NCBI RefSeq assembly: GCF_014202495.1
Contig: NZ_JACHHA010000006.1
Coordinates: 62,001 to 126,000, forward strand
Source: Cerasibacillus quisquiliarum
GTDB taxonomy: Bacteria > Bacillota > Bacilli > Bacillales > Amphibacillaceae
Direction: 5' to 3'
Length of the DNA: 64,000 nucleotides
Part shown: positions 1 through 8,982 of the stretch, one piece after another
How the letters are laid out: every line of letters begins with the position of its first letter
How positions within the stretch are numbered: position 1 is the first letter of the stretch
Made by a program: the position numbers and the translations under genes
Notes under the pieces: generated by a model
Seen by the model: the letters and a program-made list of their open reading frames with translations, nothing else
The model's database searches: none
Told to the model about the DNA's origin: nothing

Positions 1-996
1 TTCTAATCCTTCTACAGAACGAACGATATCATGTTGTAGAGATTCTGGTAGAGATGTTGATAATCCTTGAACATAATATTCTTCCGTATGTCGTCCTTCT
101 GGTTCTAGAAAAACTTGATGACGCGGCTTATCATGAAAGCGAACGATTTTGTCTTCAATAGACGGACAATATCTTGGACCTGTACCGCGTTTAGCACCAG
201 AGTACATGGCGGATAAAGTAAGATTATCATTAATAATCTGATGTGTCTGTTGATTCGTATGAGTTAACCAGCATGGCATTTGATCTGTTATATAATCAGT
301 CGTTTCATATGAAAAGCCTCTTGGTTTCTCGTCACCTGGTTGAATTTCAGTTTTTGAATAATCAATTGTCCGACCATTGACACGAGGTGGTGTACCCGTT
401 TTAAAACGCGTTAATTGAAAACCGAGCTCTTCAAGATTCTCTGATAACTTAACAGATACTCGTTGGTTATTTGGACCACTTTCATATTCCAAGTCACCCA
501 TTAATACTTTTCCACGCATAAATGTCCCTGTCGTAATAATGACAGCTTTCGCATAATAAGCGGCTTTTGTTTCGGTAATGACCCCTTTACAAATGCCATC
601 TTCTACAATTAATTCATTTACCATTGCTTGCCGAAGAGTAATGTTTTCTTCTTTCTCAATAATATGTTTCATTTTTTGAACATAAACAGGTTTATCGGCC
701 TGTGCCCTTAGTGCTTGAACTGCGGGACCTTTTCGCGTATTAAGCATACGCATTTGAATATGAGCTTGGTCAATAACTTTACCCATAACCCCACCGAGAG
801 CATCAATTTCACGCACAACGATGCCTTTAGCTGGTCCACCAAGTGAAGGGTTACATGGCATAAAGGCGATCATATCTAGATTTAAAGTAAGCATAAGGGT
901 CTTTGCACCCATACGTGCTGCTGCTAATCCCGCTTCTACTCCGGCATGACCCGAACCAACTACAATCACATCGTAATGGCCTGCATCATATGTCAT
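1..996 (-). CDS. mnmG: tRNA uridine-5-carboxymethylaminomethyl modification enzyme MnmG (GidA), N-terminal part
   Basis: This is the first 332 codons of MnmG; the rest lies beyond the left edge, since the family is about 625-630 residues. With MnmE it makes the cmnm5U modification at wobble uridines of tRNA, using FAD and folate. The N-terminus [19 protein letters not shown] carries the FAD-binding dinucleotide fold (GxGHAG), followed by the family's MPCNPSLGG and ALRAQADK segments. The start is the ATG at 996-994, preceded by GGAAGG. mnmE lies upstream on the same strand with a 179-bp gap, the usual mnmE-mnmG order left of a Firmicutes origin. The truncation is only the window edge; the reading frame is open to base 1. 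Confidence 0.97.
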   Translation of the reverse strand, partial: MTYDAGHYDVIVVGSGHAGVEAGLAAARMGAKTLMLTLNLDMIAFMPCNPSLGGPAKGIVVREIDALGGVMGKVIDQAHIQMRMLNTRKGPAVQALRAQADKPVYVQKMKHIIEKEENITLRQAMVNELIVEDGICKGVITETKAAYYAKAVIITTGTFMRGKVLMGDLEYESGPNNQRVSVKLSENLEELGFQLTRFKTGTPPRVNGRTIDYSKTEIQPGDEKPRGFSYETTDYITDQMPCWLTHTNQQTHQIINDNLTLSAMYSGAKRGTGPRYCPSIEDKIVRFHDKPRHQVFLEPEGRHTEEYYVQGLSTSLPESLQHDIVRSVEGLE

Positions 997-1175
997 TTTG
1001 TTTCATCCTTCCTATACAGTTTTTATCTAAATCCATTTTGTAAATATATCATCTTTGAAACGGTATAACACAAAATAATATCGCTCGCTTCAAATCTGTA
1101 AGAGATGTTTTTTTGTTTAACATCTTAAAACGTACATTTGTCCCTCTAAAGAAAAGCATGATGAGATCAATTCAC

Positions 1176-2555
1176 TTATTTTCCTAAACAAAATTGCGAA
1201 AATAGTTGGTCAATCAATGCTTCACTCGCAGTATCTCCAATGATTTCACCTAAGAGTTCCCACGTTCGGGTAATATCGATTTGGACGATATCAAGCGGCA
1301 TTCCCATATCCAAACTTGCTTTTGCATCTTCCAATGCTTTTTTAGCTTGTTTCAAAAGCTGGATATGACGGGCATTTGATACGTAAGTCATATCATCTGA
1401 TTCAATATCACCTCTAAAAAACAGATCACGAATCGCCTCTTCCAATGCGTCGATTCCTTCTTCTTTTATTAAAGATGTTGTAATAACAGGATGACCTTTC
1501 GCTAATTCCTTCACTTCATTTAAATCTAAATACTGTTCTAAATCTGTTTTATTAACGATGACAATATATTCTAACCCTTCGACTGCTTTAAATAAATGCC
1601 GATCATCATCTGTTAATGGTTCATGATAATTTAAAACGAGTAAAACTAAGTCAGATTGTTTTAACACTTGATGTGATCGTTCTACCCCAATTTTTTCGAC
1701 GATATCCTCAGTCTCACGTATACCAGCCGTATCTACTAAACGTAAAGGAACACCACGAACATTTACATATTCTTCAATAATATCACGTGTTGTACCTGGG
1801 ATATCTGTTACAATTGCTTTATTTTCTTGAACGAGCGTATTCATTAATGAAGATTTACCAACATTCGGTCTTCCTATAATCGCCGTAGACAAACCTTCAC
1901 GTAAAATTTTCCCTTGTTTTGCCACTTGGAGTAATTGCTCAATTTGTTCACTAACTTTATTCGTCTTTTCACGCATTAACGCATGTGTCATCTCTTCAAC
2001 ATCATCATATTCAGGATAATCAATATTAACCTCTACATGTGCAATGGTCTCGAGCAATTCTTGACGAAATGATTGAATCAATTGTGATAACCGACCATCC
2101 ATCTGTCTTAAAGCGACACCCATCGCTTTATCTGTCTTCGCTCGTATTAAGTCCATCACAGCTTCAGCTTGTGATAAATCAATACGTCCATTTAAAAAGG
2201 CTCGTTTCGTAAACTCACCTGGCTCAGCTAAACGAGCCCCGTTTTCTAAAACAATTTCTAAAACACGATTTACCGCTACAATCCCACCATGTGTATTAAT
2301 CTCGACAACATCTTCTCGAGTAAATGTTTTAGGAGCACGCATGACTGAAACCATCACTTCATCAATAACCACATCTGACTTAGGCTCAATAACTTTCCCA
2401 TAATGAATCGTATGTGAGTCAACCTCATGTAAATTTTTACCTTTAAATATCCGATTTGCAATCGTCAATGCCTCTTTACCACTCAACCTTACAATAGATA
2501 TCGCCCCTTCACCAATCGGTGTCGATATAGCCGCAATTGTATCTGTCTCTATCAT
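1176..2555 (-). CDS. mnmE: tRNA modification GTPase MnmE (TrmE)
   Basis: MnmE is the GTPase partner of MnmG in wobble-uridine modification. The N-terminal tetrahydrofolate-binding domain starts [18 protein letters not shown]. The G domain, inserted in a helical region around residues 220-380, shows GRPNVGKSS (P-loop), DTAG (G3) and NKTD (G4). The protein ends FCLGK, the conserved C-(I/L/V)-G-K tail with the catalytic cysteine. Length is about 459 residues, normal for the family. Two adjacent ATG codons compete as start (2558 and 2555); AGGAGG is 7 bases from the second and only 4 from the first, so 2555 is preferred. Confidence 0.97.
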   Translation of the reverse strand: MIETDTIAAISTPIGEGAISIVRLSGKEALTIANRIFKGKNLHEVDSHTIHYGKVIEPKSDVVIDEVMVSVMRAPKTFTREDVVEINTHGGIVAVNRVLEIVLENGARLAEPGEFTKRAFLNGRIDLSQAEAVMDLIRAKTDKAMGVALRQMDGRLSQLIQSFRQELLETIAHVEVNIDYPEYDDVEEMTHALMREKTNKVSEQIEQLLQVAKQGKILREGLSTAIIGRPNVGKSSLMNTLVQENKAIVTDIPGTTRDIIEEYVNVRGVPLRLVDTAGIRETEDIVEKIGVERSHQVLKQSDLVLLVLNYHEPLTDDDRHLFKAVEGLEYIVIVNKTDLEQYLDLNEVKELAKGHPVITTSLIKEEGIDALEEAIRDLFFRGDIESDDMTYVSNARHIQLLKQAKKALEDAKASLDMGMPLDIVQIDITRTWELLGEIIGDTASEALIDQLFSQFCLGK

Positions 2556-2806
2556 CATTACACCTCCTAAAGTATAACTTTATCTATTTATATCTATCAT
2601 TATTTTTAATCTTCATGGCGTATAGGAAATGAAACGTCTATCATCAGGACTTAAGTAACGCCAAATTTTTAAAAATGCATATTTCATTCCATTTAAAACA
2701 AATTTAAACAATCCACAAAAGCGTCCTAAGTAAATAGATTACCATAAAAATGAGCAAAAATAAACTTATCCACAATGGAAATCATAAGTTGTTTTACCAA
2801 AAAAAT

Positions 2807-2840
2807 AAAAACGGTTATCCACATGTGAATAACCGTTTTT
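2807..2840. promoter_or_regulatory. Palindrome made of two head-to-head DnaA boxes
   Basis: A 34-bp near-perfect palindrome lies in the mnmE-jag gap. Its left half contains a consensus DnaA box TTATCCACA (2815-2823), abutted directly by TGTGAATAA (2824-2832), one base from the inverted consensus. A further perfect TTATCCACA lies at 2766-2774. On the minus strand the palindrome is followed by a T-rich stretch, so it could also fold as a terminator. However, jag already has a strong terminator at 2857-2892. The rest of the 2556-2911 gap shows no gene. DnaA binding is inferred from the motif. Confidence 0.6.
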
Positions 2841-2856
2841 CCCTTTATGTATTTAC

Positions 2857-2892
2857 AAAAAAAGGATGAACGCTTTACTGCCACGTTCATCC
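2857..2892 (-). terminator. Rho-independent terminator of the rpmH-rnpA-spoIIIJ-jag operon
   Basis: On the minus strand GGATGAACG and CGTTCATCC form a perfect 9-bp stem (2884-2892 and 2864-2872) followed by seven T. It lies 20 bases after the jag stop codon. Confidence 0.92.
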
Positions 2893-2911
2893 CCTAAAAT
2901 TGAATTTTTAA

Positions 2912-3535
2912 TTATAAAACAGGTTCAATAATAATATGGCGATGTGGTTCTTTTCCATCAGAAGAGGTTCTAACACCATCTTCGTCTTGTAACGTGGTAT
3001 GAATAATTTTCCTTTCAAACGCAGGCATCGGCTCTAAAGCTACTTTACGTTTAATCCGCTTCGCCCGTTCAGCCATACGATGCGCTAACTTTTCTAATGT
3101 AATGCGACGTCGCTCTCGATAACCTTCTGCATCAAGAATAACTTTGTAATATTTATCGCCACCACGATTGATCGCTAAATGGACTAAATATTGGAGAGCA
3201 TTCAATGTTTGACCACGTTTTCCAATTAATAAAGCAATTTTTTCACTGCTTAAATTAAAAGTAACTTGTTGATCATCGCGTTCAATATCAATTTTTATAT
3301 CTGAAACGCCCATATGATGACTGATGGTTTGAATATACTTCTCAGCTTCTATCACCGGATCTTTACGTAATATCACTTTTACGATAGCTGGTTTAGCACC
3401 AAATAACCCAAGAATGCCTTTTTTCCCCTCATCAATCACTTCAATTTCAACTTGGTCCTTCGATGTGTTTAACTGCTCTATTGCTGAATGGACCGCTTCT
3501 TCAACCGTTTCCCCAGTAGCAGTTACTTGTCTCAC
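2912..3535 (-). CDS. khpB: RNA-binding protein KhpB (Jag/EloR), Jag-N, KH and R3H domains
   Basis: KhpB is a cytoplasmic RNA-binding protein linked in Firmicutes to cell elongation and small-RNA-like regulation, usually acting with KhpA. The N-terminus carries the Jag-N domain (TGETVEEAVHSAIEQL) with a KKGILGLFG motif. A type II KH domain follows around residues 80-150 (LIGKRGQTLNALQYL), then an R3H domain (YRERRRITLEKLAHRMAERA). It has 207 residues, typical for the family. The start is GTG at 3535, overlapping the TAG stop of spoIIIJ by one base, so translation is probably coupled. The spoIIIJ-jag pair is conserved next to rnpA and rpmH. Confidence 0.94.
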   Translation of the reverse strand: MRQVTATGETVEEAVHSAIEQLNTSKDQVEIEVIDEGKKGILGLFGAKPAIVKVILRKDPVIEAEKYIQTISHHMGVSDIKIDIERDDQQVTFNLSSEKIALLIGKRGQTLNALQYLVHLAINRGGDKYYKVILDAEGYRERRRITLEKLAHRMAERAKRIKRKVALEPMPAFERKIIHTTLQDEDGVRTSSDGKEPHRHIIIEPVL

Positions 3536-4302
3536 TATTCGTCTCCTCCAGTACTAGCATCTTTCATCATAGGCTTATTGATGAAAATTGTCTGTGCAAC
3601 CATAAATATATTCCCGACAACCCAATATAATGCTAAAGCAGATGGTAAAATAAACGCAAAAATTCCGATCATAATGGGCATGACATAAAGCATCACTTTA
3701 AATTGCGGATTATTAGCTGTTGCAGGACTTCCTGCCATCATTAGGCGTTGTTGAAGATATGTCGCACCAGCGACGATAAATGGTAAAATATAGTCTGGCG
3801 TCCCTAACTGGAACCAAAGGAAACTCCCTTCCTTAATAGCCGATGTTCTCATAATCGCATGATACATCGCAATAAATATCGGCATTTGAATAAATATCGG
3901 TAAACAACCTGCAAGCGGATTAGCGCCGTGTTTCTGAAATAATGCCAATGTTTCTTCTTGTAACTTCTGTTGAGTGTTTGCATCTTTAGATTTATATTTT
4001 TCCTGTAGTGCTTTTAATTCTGGTTGAATCTCTTGCATCGCTCTTGAACTTTTAATTTGCTTCACATTTAGTGGTAATAACACTAAGCGTATAATTACTG
4101 TCACAATCACGATAGCAAGCCCATAATTCGTTCCAAACAACTCTGCAAAGTAAGTAATTAACGATGACATCGGGTATACAAAGAATTTATTCCAAAATCC
4201 AGTACTTTGTGCGGTGATTGGTTCATTTACTTGTGTACATCCTGAAAGTAAAAAGACAAGTCCGATCAATGCCGCAAGTATAAAAATCTTTTTATTACGC
4301 AA
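3535..4302 (-). CDS. spoIIIJ: Membrane protein insertase YidC / SpoIIIJ lipoprotein
   Basis: YidC family insertase, which places proteins in the membrane with or without Sec; in spore formers SpoIIIJ also supports SpoIIIA channel assembly and sigma-G activation. The N-terminus is a lipoprotein signal peptide ending LLSGC, with Cys22 as the lipidated residue. About five hydrophobic segments follow, including the conserved region NPLAGCLPIFIQMPIFIAMY. It has 255 residues, as in the Gram-positive short form. The start is TTG at 4302, preceded by AGGAGGAAATA; no in-frame ATG fits better. It lies between rnpA and jag. The paralogue YidC2/YqjG is not in this window. Confidence 0.95.
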   Translation of the reverse strand: MRNKKIFILAALIGLVFLLSGCTQVNEPITAQSTGFWNKFFVYPMSSLITYFAELFGTNYGLAIVIVTVIIRLVLLPLNVKQIKSSRAMQEIQPELKALQEKYKSKDANTQQKLQEETLALFQKHGANPLAGCLPIFIQMPIFIAMYHAIMRTSAIKEGSFLWFQLGTPDYILPFIVAGATYLQQRLMMAGSPATANNPQFKVMLYVMPIMIGIFAFILPSALALYWVVGNIFMVAQTIFINKPMMKDASTGGDE

Positions 4303-4398
4303 CCTATTTCCTCCTAACTACAACCCCGAGTATAAAAAAATGATTTATTTGTTATTTTATCTGAATTCCATAAGATATTCTATACATAACTATTAAAT

Positions 4399-4743
4399 CT
4401 ACTTCTTTTTTAACAATTTCTTTTTCCGTAAAAGATGTAAAAGGCTATTTTTAATCTCATGAAACGTCATATTCTTCGTCGGCTGTCTTGCTATTACAAT
4501 CATATCATACGTATCTTTTATATCATCTTCTAATTCTAGAAATGCTTGACGTAAATAACGTTTAATTTGATTTCGTTTGACTGCATTTCCTATTTTCGTC
4601 CCGACTGATAGTCCCACACGAAAGTGTTTTTGTTCTGGTTTTTCCAAATAATATAGAACAAGCTGGCGATTAGCAAATGACTTACCATGTTTAAAAATAT
4701 GCTGGAATTCCCGATTATCTTTTACGCGGTATGCTTTTTTCAT
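4399..4743 (-). CDS. rnpA: Ribonuclease P protein component
   Basis: Protein subunit of RNase P, which works with the rnpB RNA to remove 5' leaders from precursor tRNAs. The RNR signature region is visible as GNAVKRNQIKRYLRQAF, and the basic tail LLRKKKLLKKK is typical. It has 114 residues, normal size. It starts with ATG at 4743, 54 bases after the rpmH stop on the same strand. The intervening hairpin and T-run (4770-4797) could lower rnpA expression relative to rpmH. spoIIIJ follows after a 96-base gap. Confidence 0.96.
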   Translation of the reverse strand: MKKAYRVKDNREFQHIFKHGKSFANRQLVLYYLEKPEQKHFRVGLSVGTKIGNAVKRNQIKRYLRQAFLELEDDIKDTYDMIVIARQPTKNMTFHEIKNSLLHLLRKKKLLKKK

Positions 4744-4769
4744 TAGATCACCTTGCTAACCTTTTCTTT

Positions 4770-4797
4770 AAAAAAGACCACTGACTATTTCAGTGGC
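4770..4797 (-). terminator. Hairpin with T-run between rpmH and rnpA (probable partial terminator)
   Basis: On the minus strand CCACTGA and TCAGTGG pair around a 5-base loop, followed by TTTTTT. It begins immediately after the rpmH stop codon. Because rnpA has no obvious promoter in the 54-base gap, it is best read as an attenuator within the operon. Confidence 0.75.
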
Positions 4798-4932
4798 CTA
4801 TGCTGATAAAACTTTTCTTCCTTTACGACGACGACGAGCTAATACTTTTCGGCCGTTTTTAGTACTCATACGTGCACGAAAACCATGAACTCGTTTTCTT
4901 TTCCGATTATGTGGTTGATAAGTTCTCTTCAT
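4798..4932 (-). CDS. rpmH: 50S ribosomal protein L34
   Basis: A 44-residue, highly basic ribosomal protein: [18 protein letters not shown], then [20 protein letters not shown] and KVLSA. This matches L34 along its whole length. It is a structural component of the large ribosomal subunit. The start is ATG at 4932 with an AGGAGGTGC binding site. Its promoter (4983-5012) is among the strongest-looking in the window, and a hairpin directly behind the stop probably limits read-through to rnpA. rpmH marks the left border of oriC in most bacteria. Confidence 0.98.
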   Translation of the reverse strand: MKRTYQPHNRKRKRVHGFRARMSTKNGRKVLARRRRKGRKVLSA

Positions 4933-4982
4933 TAATGTTGCACCTCCTCTGAGGAATTCACACTCCGTAAACAGTCTTTGTC

Positions 4983-5012
4983 ATTATACTTAACAATAGA
5001 GACTGATGTCAA
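4983..5012 (-). promoter_or_regulatory. Sigma-A promoter of the rpmH operon
   Basis: On the minus strand a perfect TTGACA (5007-5012) is separated by 18 bases from a perfect TATAAT (4983-4988), about 50 bases upstream of the rpmH start. Confidence 0.85.
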
Positions 5013-5082
5013 ATTTATTCTCATCTAAATAATAGTACATATCATTCGATATAGATCTACCATCTTTTGAATAGCTATCCAT

Positions 5083-5392
5083 TTATCCACATTTTCTTTT
5101 GTATTGTGCACAACTTAATGTTATTATTAAATTTCCAGTTTGATTTATTCACACCCTTTATCGACAAGTTAACCACATATTATAAGGCTGTGAACAATAA
5201 ATATCTACATCCCGTTTGTTTTGTGGATAAGTATAATTGACCCGTTGCGCATCAAGCTTTATTTTGGTATAATTATGATGTTTTAATCTGTGGGTAACTT
5301 GTTTCCAATCATGATTATTCACAGATTGTGGATAAGTTGTGTATATGTTTTTTCACATATGTTAAGTCATTTATCAACAAGTTTGTGGATAA
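5083..5392. other. oriC upstream DnaA-box cluster (incA/incB-like)
   Basis: Four perfect DnaA boxes: TTATCCACA at 5083-5091, and the inverse TGTGGATAA at 5222-5230, 5327-5335 and 5384-5392. One-mismatch boxes lie at 5145-5153, 5289-5297, 5315-5323 and 5371-5379, and weaker ones near 5169 and 5189. The cluster fills the rpmH-dnaA gap, as in B. subtilis. The rest of the 712-base gap (4933-5644) is AT-rich, and 5393-5644 is the dnaA leader with a weak hairpin near 5462-5490. No gene is seen. Confidence 0.92.
5245..5273 (+). promoter_or_regulatory. Candidate dnaA promoter inside the DnaA-box cluster
   Basis: TTGCGC (5245-5250), a 17-base spacer, then TATAAT (5268-5273) with an extended -10 TG. 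It is flanked by DnaA boxes at 5222-5230 and 5289-5297, which fits DnaA autorepression. It would give a leader of about 365 bases. Inferred from consensus only. Confidence 0.5.
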
Positions 5393-5644
5393 TGCGAATA
5401 TCATCTCACAAACATCCCTTTCTTATCTACATCTCTATAGAAAATTTTACAGTAAAAAAACAAGGCAATATTATGTTTTATATTCGCCTTTCCATCTATT
5501 TATTCAATACAAAAATAGATCGGGAGAGGTTTTTTCATCTTATCATATGTAAAAATTGGCAAAATATGATTCTTTCCTTGTTTACTGAGCTTATTTCTAT
5601 GAAAATCTCTTATGAATAAATTTATAAGGAAGGAGTGCGAACTG

Positions 5645-6988
5645 TTGGAAAATATTAAGGAACTTTGGGACGTTGTTTTAAACAAAATAGAAGAAAAAGT
5701 AAGTAAACCTAGCTATGAAACTTGGTTACAGCATACTGTTGCAGAGAAAATCGAAAATAATACATTGACAGTTATGGCACCGAATGAATTTGCCAAAGAC
5801 TGGCTAGAAGAACAGTACACTGATCTTATTGCGTCGATAGTAGAAGAAGTCACAGGTTCCCTTTTAAAAATTAAATTTTCTATCCCAGATACATTATCAG
5901 ATACAGAAAATATTAAATCCGTATCAAAACTTAAACAAGACGAAAAACATTCAAATCATAAAAAAACAATGTTAAACCCTAAATATGTCTTCGATACATT
6001 TGTGATTGGATCTGGAAATCGTTTTGCACATGCTGCTTCACTAGCCGTAGCAGAAGCACCAGCTAAAGCTTATAACCCCTTATTCATTTATGGTGGAGTC
6101 GGCCTTGGTAAAACACATTTAATGCATGCCATCGGACATTATGTTCGTGAACATAAACCAGATGCTAAAGTCGTCTACTTAACATCCGAGAAGTTTACGA
6201 ATGAATTTATCAATGCCATTATGGAAAACAAAACATCTGAATTTCGTAATAAATATCGTACGGTCGATGTCTTATTAATTGATGACATCCAATTTATAGC
6301 TGGTAAAGAATCAACTCAAGAAGAATTTTTCCATACGTTTAATGCACTACATGAGGAAAATAAACAACTCGTTATTTCTAGTGATCGACCACCTAAAGAA
6401 ATTCCTACATTAGAAGATCGCTTACGTTCACGTTTCGAATGGGGATTAATTACAGATATCACGCCACCTGATTTAGAGACACGTATTGCTATCTTAAATA
6501 AAAAAGCTAAAGCAGAAGGTCTAGATATCCCAAATGAAGTCATGATGTATATTGCAAATCAAATCGATACGAATATTCGCGAACTTGAAGGGGCTTTAAT
6601 TCGCGTTGTAGCTTATTCATCATTAGTTAATAAAGATATTGATGCAGCGTTAGCAGCCGATGCATTAAAAGATATTATTCCGAGTAAAAAACCGAAAAAA
6701 ATTACAACGCAAAGCATAATGGAAGTCGTTGGTGAGAAATACAATGTTAAAATAGAAGATTTTCTCGCTAAGAAACGTACTAAATCAATAGCTTTTCCAC
6801 GACAAATTGCGATGTATCTTTCTAGAGAATTAACAGATTTATCTTTACCAAAAATAGGTGATGAATTTGGTGGACGAGATCATACAACTGTTCTACATGC
6901 CCATGACAAAATATCTAAACTTATCATTGACGACACATTATTAAATAAAGAAATTGAAGAAATAATTGAAACGTTAAAGTCAACTTAA
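5645..6988 (+). CDS. dnaA: Chromosomal replication initiator DnaA
   Basis: DnaA binds the DnaA boxes on both sides of this gene and opens oriC. Domain I begins [21 protein letters not shown]. Domain III is AAA+ with Walker [10 protein letters not shown] and Walker [10 protein letters not shown]. Domain IV ends with the DNA-binding signature [15 protein letters not shown]. The open frame continues upstream to 5612, but GGAAGGAG sits 9 bases before a TTG at 5645, and starting there gives the family N-terminus (M)ENI and 447 residues, close to the B. subtilis length. A rare start codon suits a tightly limited protein. dnaN follows after an origin element. Confidence 0.97.
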   Translation: MENIKELWDVVLNKIEEKVSKPSYETWLQHTVAEKIENNTLTVMAPNEFAKDWLEEQYTDLIASIVEEVTGSLLKIKFSIPDTLSDTENIKSVSKLKQDEKHSNHKKTMLNPKYVFDTFVIGSGNRFAHAASLAVAEAPAKAYNPLFIYGGVGLGKTHLMHAIGHYVREHKPDAKVVYLTSEKFTNEFINAIMENKTSEFRNKYRTVDVLLIDDIQFIAGKESTQEEFFHTFNALHEENKQLVISSDRPPKEIPTLEDRLRSRFEWGLITDITPPDLETRIAILNKKAKAEGLDIPNEVMMYIANQIDTNIRELEGALIRVVAYSSLVNKDIDAALAADALKDIIPSKKPKKITTQSIMEVVGEKYNVKIEDFLAKKRTKSIAFPRQIAMYLSRELTDLSLPKIGDEFGGRDHTTVLHAHDKISKLIIDDTLLNKEIEEIIETLKST

Positions 6989-7027
6989 TATAAAAGCTTT
7001 GTGAATATCGTTGACAACTAACCAAAC

Positions 7028-7127
7028 TTATCAACAATCTATCCACATGGGGAAAAGTTTCATTCATCAATGTTTTTTATGCTTATCCACATAATCACAA
7101 GGCTTATTATTTCTATTATTATTTTTT
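7028..7127. other. oriC downstream element: DnaA boxes and AT-rich unwinding region (incC-like)
   Basis: The dnaA-dnaN gap holds TTATCAACA (7028-7036), CTATCCACA (7039-7047) and a perfect TTATCCACA (7083-7091). An AT-rich run with trinucleotide periodicity follows (TTA TTA TTT CTA TTA TTA TTT at 7104-7124). This arrangement matches the B. subtilis unwinding site, where DnaA-trio repeats follow the last boxes. AT-rich sequence continues to about 7150. Confidence 0.88.
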
Positions 7128-7163
7128 ATAAATAAAGATACATAATATACAGGAGGAAAACAG

Positions 7164-8300
7164 ATGAAATTCGTTATTCAACGAAATCGTTTAGTAGATA
7201 GTGTTCAAGATGTCATGAAAGCTATCTCCTCACGTGCAGCTATTCCAATATTAACAGGAATAAAAATTGAGGCAAAAAAACATGGCATTACTTTAACCGG
7301 AAGTGATTCAGATATTTCTATTGAATCTTATATACCTAGTGAACAAGATGGTGAAATAAACGTTGATCAAATCATTGAAGGAAGTATTGTAATTGATGCA
7401 CGTTATTTTCCAGATATCATCCGCAAACTTCCTGAAAATACGGTAGAAATCTCAGTCAGTGATCAACTGTTAGTAACGATTCGTTCTGGTAAAGCAGAAT
7501 TTAATATTAATGGTTTAGATGCTGATGAATATCCACTACTTCCAGAAGTCCAAACGGAAGATAGCTTTACAATGCCAATTGATTTGTTAAAATATATGAT
7601 TAGTCAAACGGTGTTTGCAGTCTCAACAATGGAAACAAGACCTATCTTAACGGGTGTTAATATGACCTTAAAAGATAATCGCCTAAACTTTACAGCGACA
7701 GATAGCCATCGTTTAGCTTCACGTCATGTACCAATAGATGCGAATGGATTGGAGTTTTCCAATGTTGTTGTACCTGGTAAAAGCTTAAATGAATTAAATA
7801 AGATTCTTGATGACACGGAAGAATTAGTCGAAATCAGTGTGACTGCTAATCAAATTTTATTTAAATCTAAGCATTTAAATTTTATGTCACGTTTATTAGA
7901 AGGAAATTATCCAGAAACATCACGTTTAATCCCTACACAGAGTAAAACAACACTCTATGCTAATACAAAAGAATTGATTCAAGCGATTGATCGTGCATCT
8001 CTACTGGCAAAGGATGAACGAAATAATGTTGTCCGTTTATCAACAATAAATGAACAATTAATAGAGATTATGAGCCATTCTCCTGAAATAGGTCATGTAG
8101 AGGAAGAAATTCCAATTAAAGCGATAGAAGGAGAAGAATTAAATATTTCATTTAGCTCTAAGTATATGTTAGATGGATTACGTGCGATCCATTCAGATGA
8201 AGTAAGTATTGAGTTTACAGGTTCGATGCGCCCGTTTATTATTAGACCTATTAACGGGGAAGAAGTGCTACAATTAATTTTACCAGTAAGAACATATTAA
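7164..8300 (+). CDS. dnaN: DNA polymerase III sliding clamp (beta subunit)
   Basis: The ring-shaped processivity factor that tethers the replicative polymerase to DNA. It has 378 residues and three clamp domains. Conserved stretches include SSRAAIPILTGIKIEA near the N-terminus, TVFAVSTMETRPILTGVN in domain II and the tail EEVLQLILPVRTY. It starts with ATG at 7164, 9 bases after AGGAGG. It is separated from dnaA only by the origin element and is probably co-transcribed with it. A strong terminator (8316-8350) follows directly, so yaaA-recF must use another promoter. Confidence 0.98.
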   Translation: MKFVIQRNRLVDSVQDVMKAISSRAAIPILTGIKIEAKKHGITLTGSDSDISIESYIPSEQDGEINVDQIIEGSIVIDARYFPDIIRKLPENTVEISVSDQLLVTIRSGKAEFNINGLDADEYPLLPEVQTEDSFTMPIDLLKYMISQTVFAVSTMETRPILTGVNMTLKDNRLNFTATDSHRLASRHVPIDANGLEFSNVVVPGKSLNELNKILDDTEELVEISVTANQILFKSKHLNFMSRLLEGNYPETSRLIPTQSKTTLYANTKELIQAIDRASLLAKDERNNVVRLSTINEQLIEIMSHSPEIGHVEEEIPIKAIEGEELNISFSSKYMLDGLRAIHSDEVSIEFTGSMRPFIIRPINGEEVLQLILPVRTY

Positions 8301-8315
8301 TAAAAACAAGAGTAT

Positions 8316-8350
8316 AAGGAATTGGCATATTTTGCCAATTCCTTTTCTTT
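8316..8350 (+). terminator. Terminator of dnaA-dnaN
   Basis: A perfect 12-bp stem (AAGGAATTGGCA with TGCCAATTCCTT) with a 5-base loop, then TTTCTTTT. It ends the dnaA-dnaN unit 15 bases after the dnaN stop. Confidence 0.93.
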
Positions 8351-8732
8351 TGAGCTAAATTTAGTGAATATCTTATTTAAAAATCGCAATGGAGTAAGTA
8401 TTTCATCACAATATTCTAATAAATCATCTCTTAAATTTTACAACGTTCAGATAGAACAACCTTAAAGATAAGGTCCTACAGGTTTGAACCAACCCGCAAA
8501 GTGGAAAAATGATTTAATTTAATATTGTAAGTCTATGTATCTTTAAGCGAGGTAGTAAATATTGATTCATTTTAATAATAAACAGTGATCAAACTACCCG
8601 ATAAAAAGCAAAATAAAGCTTTTTGGTGCGTTTTCATCATAAATATGGGGTCGGCCTTTCATAAACATGAAATCTTTAGTAAAATAGATATACAAGGCTT
8701 TTAACGGTAAAAGAAGAGGATTTGGTGATTAC
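8351..8732. other. Intergenic region dnaN-yaaA, no gene seen
   Basis: About 380 AT-rich bases without a convincing reading frame or RNA. Visible minor features: GGTTTGAACC palindrome near 8482, a spaced GGTAGT / ACTACC pair (about 8551 and 8594), and an AAAAGC / GCTTTT hairpin around 8604-8622. It must contain the yaaA-recF promoter, which I could not place. The corresponding B. subtilis gap is shorter. Confidence 0.5.
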
Positions 8733-8951
8733 ATGCATGAAAAAATTAATATTACGACTGAGTATATAACACTTGGACAATTGTTAAAGTTAGCAAATAT
8801 ATTTGAATCAGGTGGCATGATTAAACAATTTCTCCAAGAACAAGGTGTTTTCGTTAATGGTGAAGTAGAAAAACGTCGAGGAAGGAAACTATATCCTGGT
8901 GATATCATTGAATTTGAAGATGGCTTAACGATTCAAGTTATAAAAGAGTAG
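8733..8951 (+). CDS. yaaA: S4-domain RNA-binding protein YaaA/RlbA
   Basis: A 72-residue protein that is essentially one S4 RNA-binding domain: LGQLLKLANIFESGGMIKQF, then the VFVNGEVEKRRGRKLYPGD motif shared by S4 proteins. In B. subtilis the homologue contributes to large ribosomal subunit assembly; that role is taken from the family. It starts with ATG at 8733 and is followed after 31 bases by recF, its conserved neighbour. Its own promoter must lie in the preceding gap because dnaN ends in a strong terminator. Confidence 0.93.
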   Translation: MHEKINITTEYITLGQLLKLANIFESGGMIKQFLQEQGVFVNGEVEKRRGRKLYPGDIIEFEDGLTIQVIKE

Positions 8952-8982
8952 GTTCAATGTAGGTGAAAATGAGGAATTTTAA

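Noticed and set aside
5290-5619. Open frames of 60-110 codons within the rpmH-dnaA gap
   Set aside because: They cross DnaA boxes and AT-rich DNA, lack good ribosome binding sites and show no protein-like composition; the region is oriC and dnaA leader.
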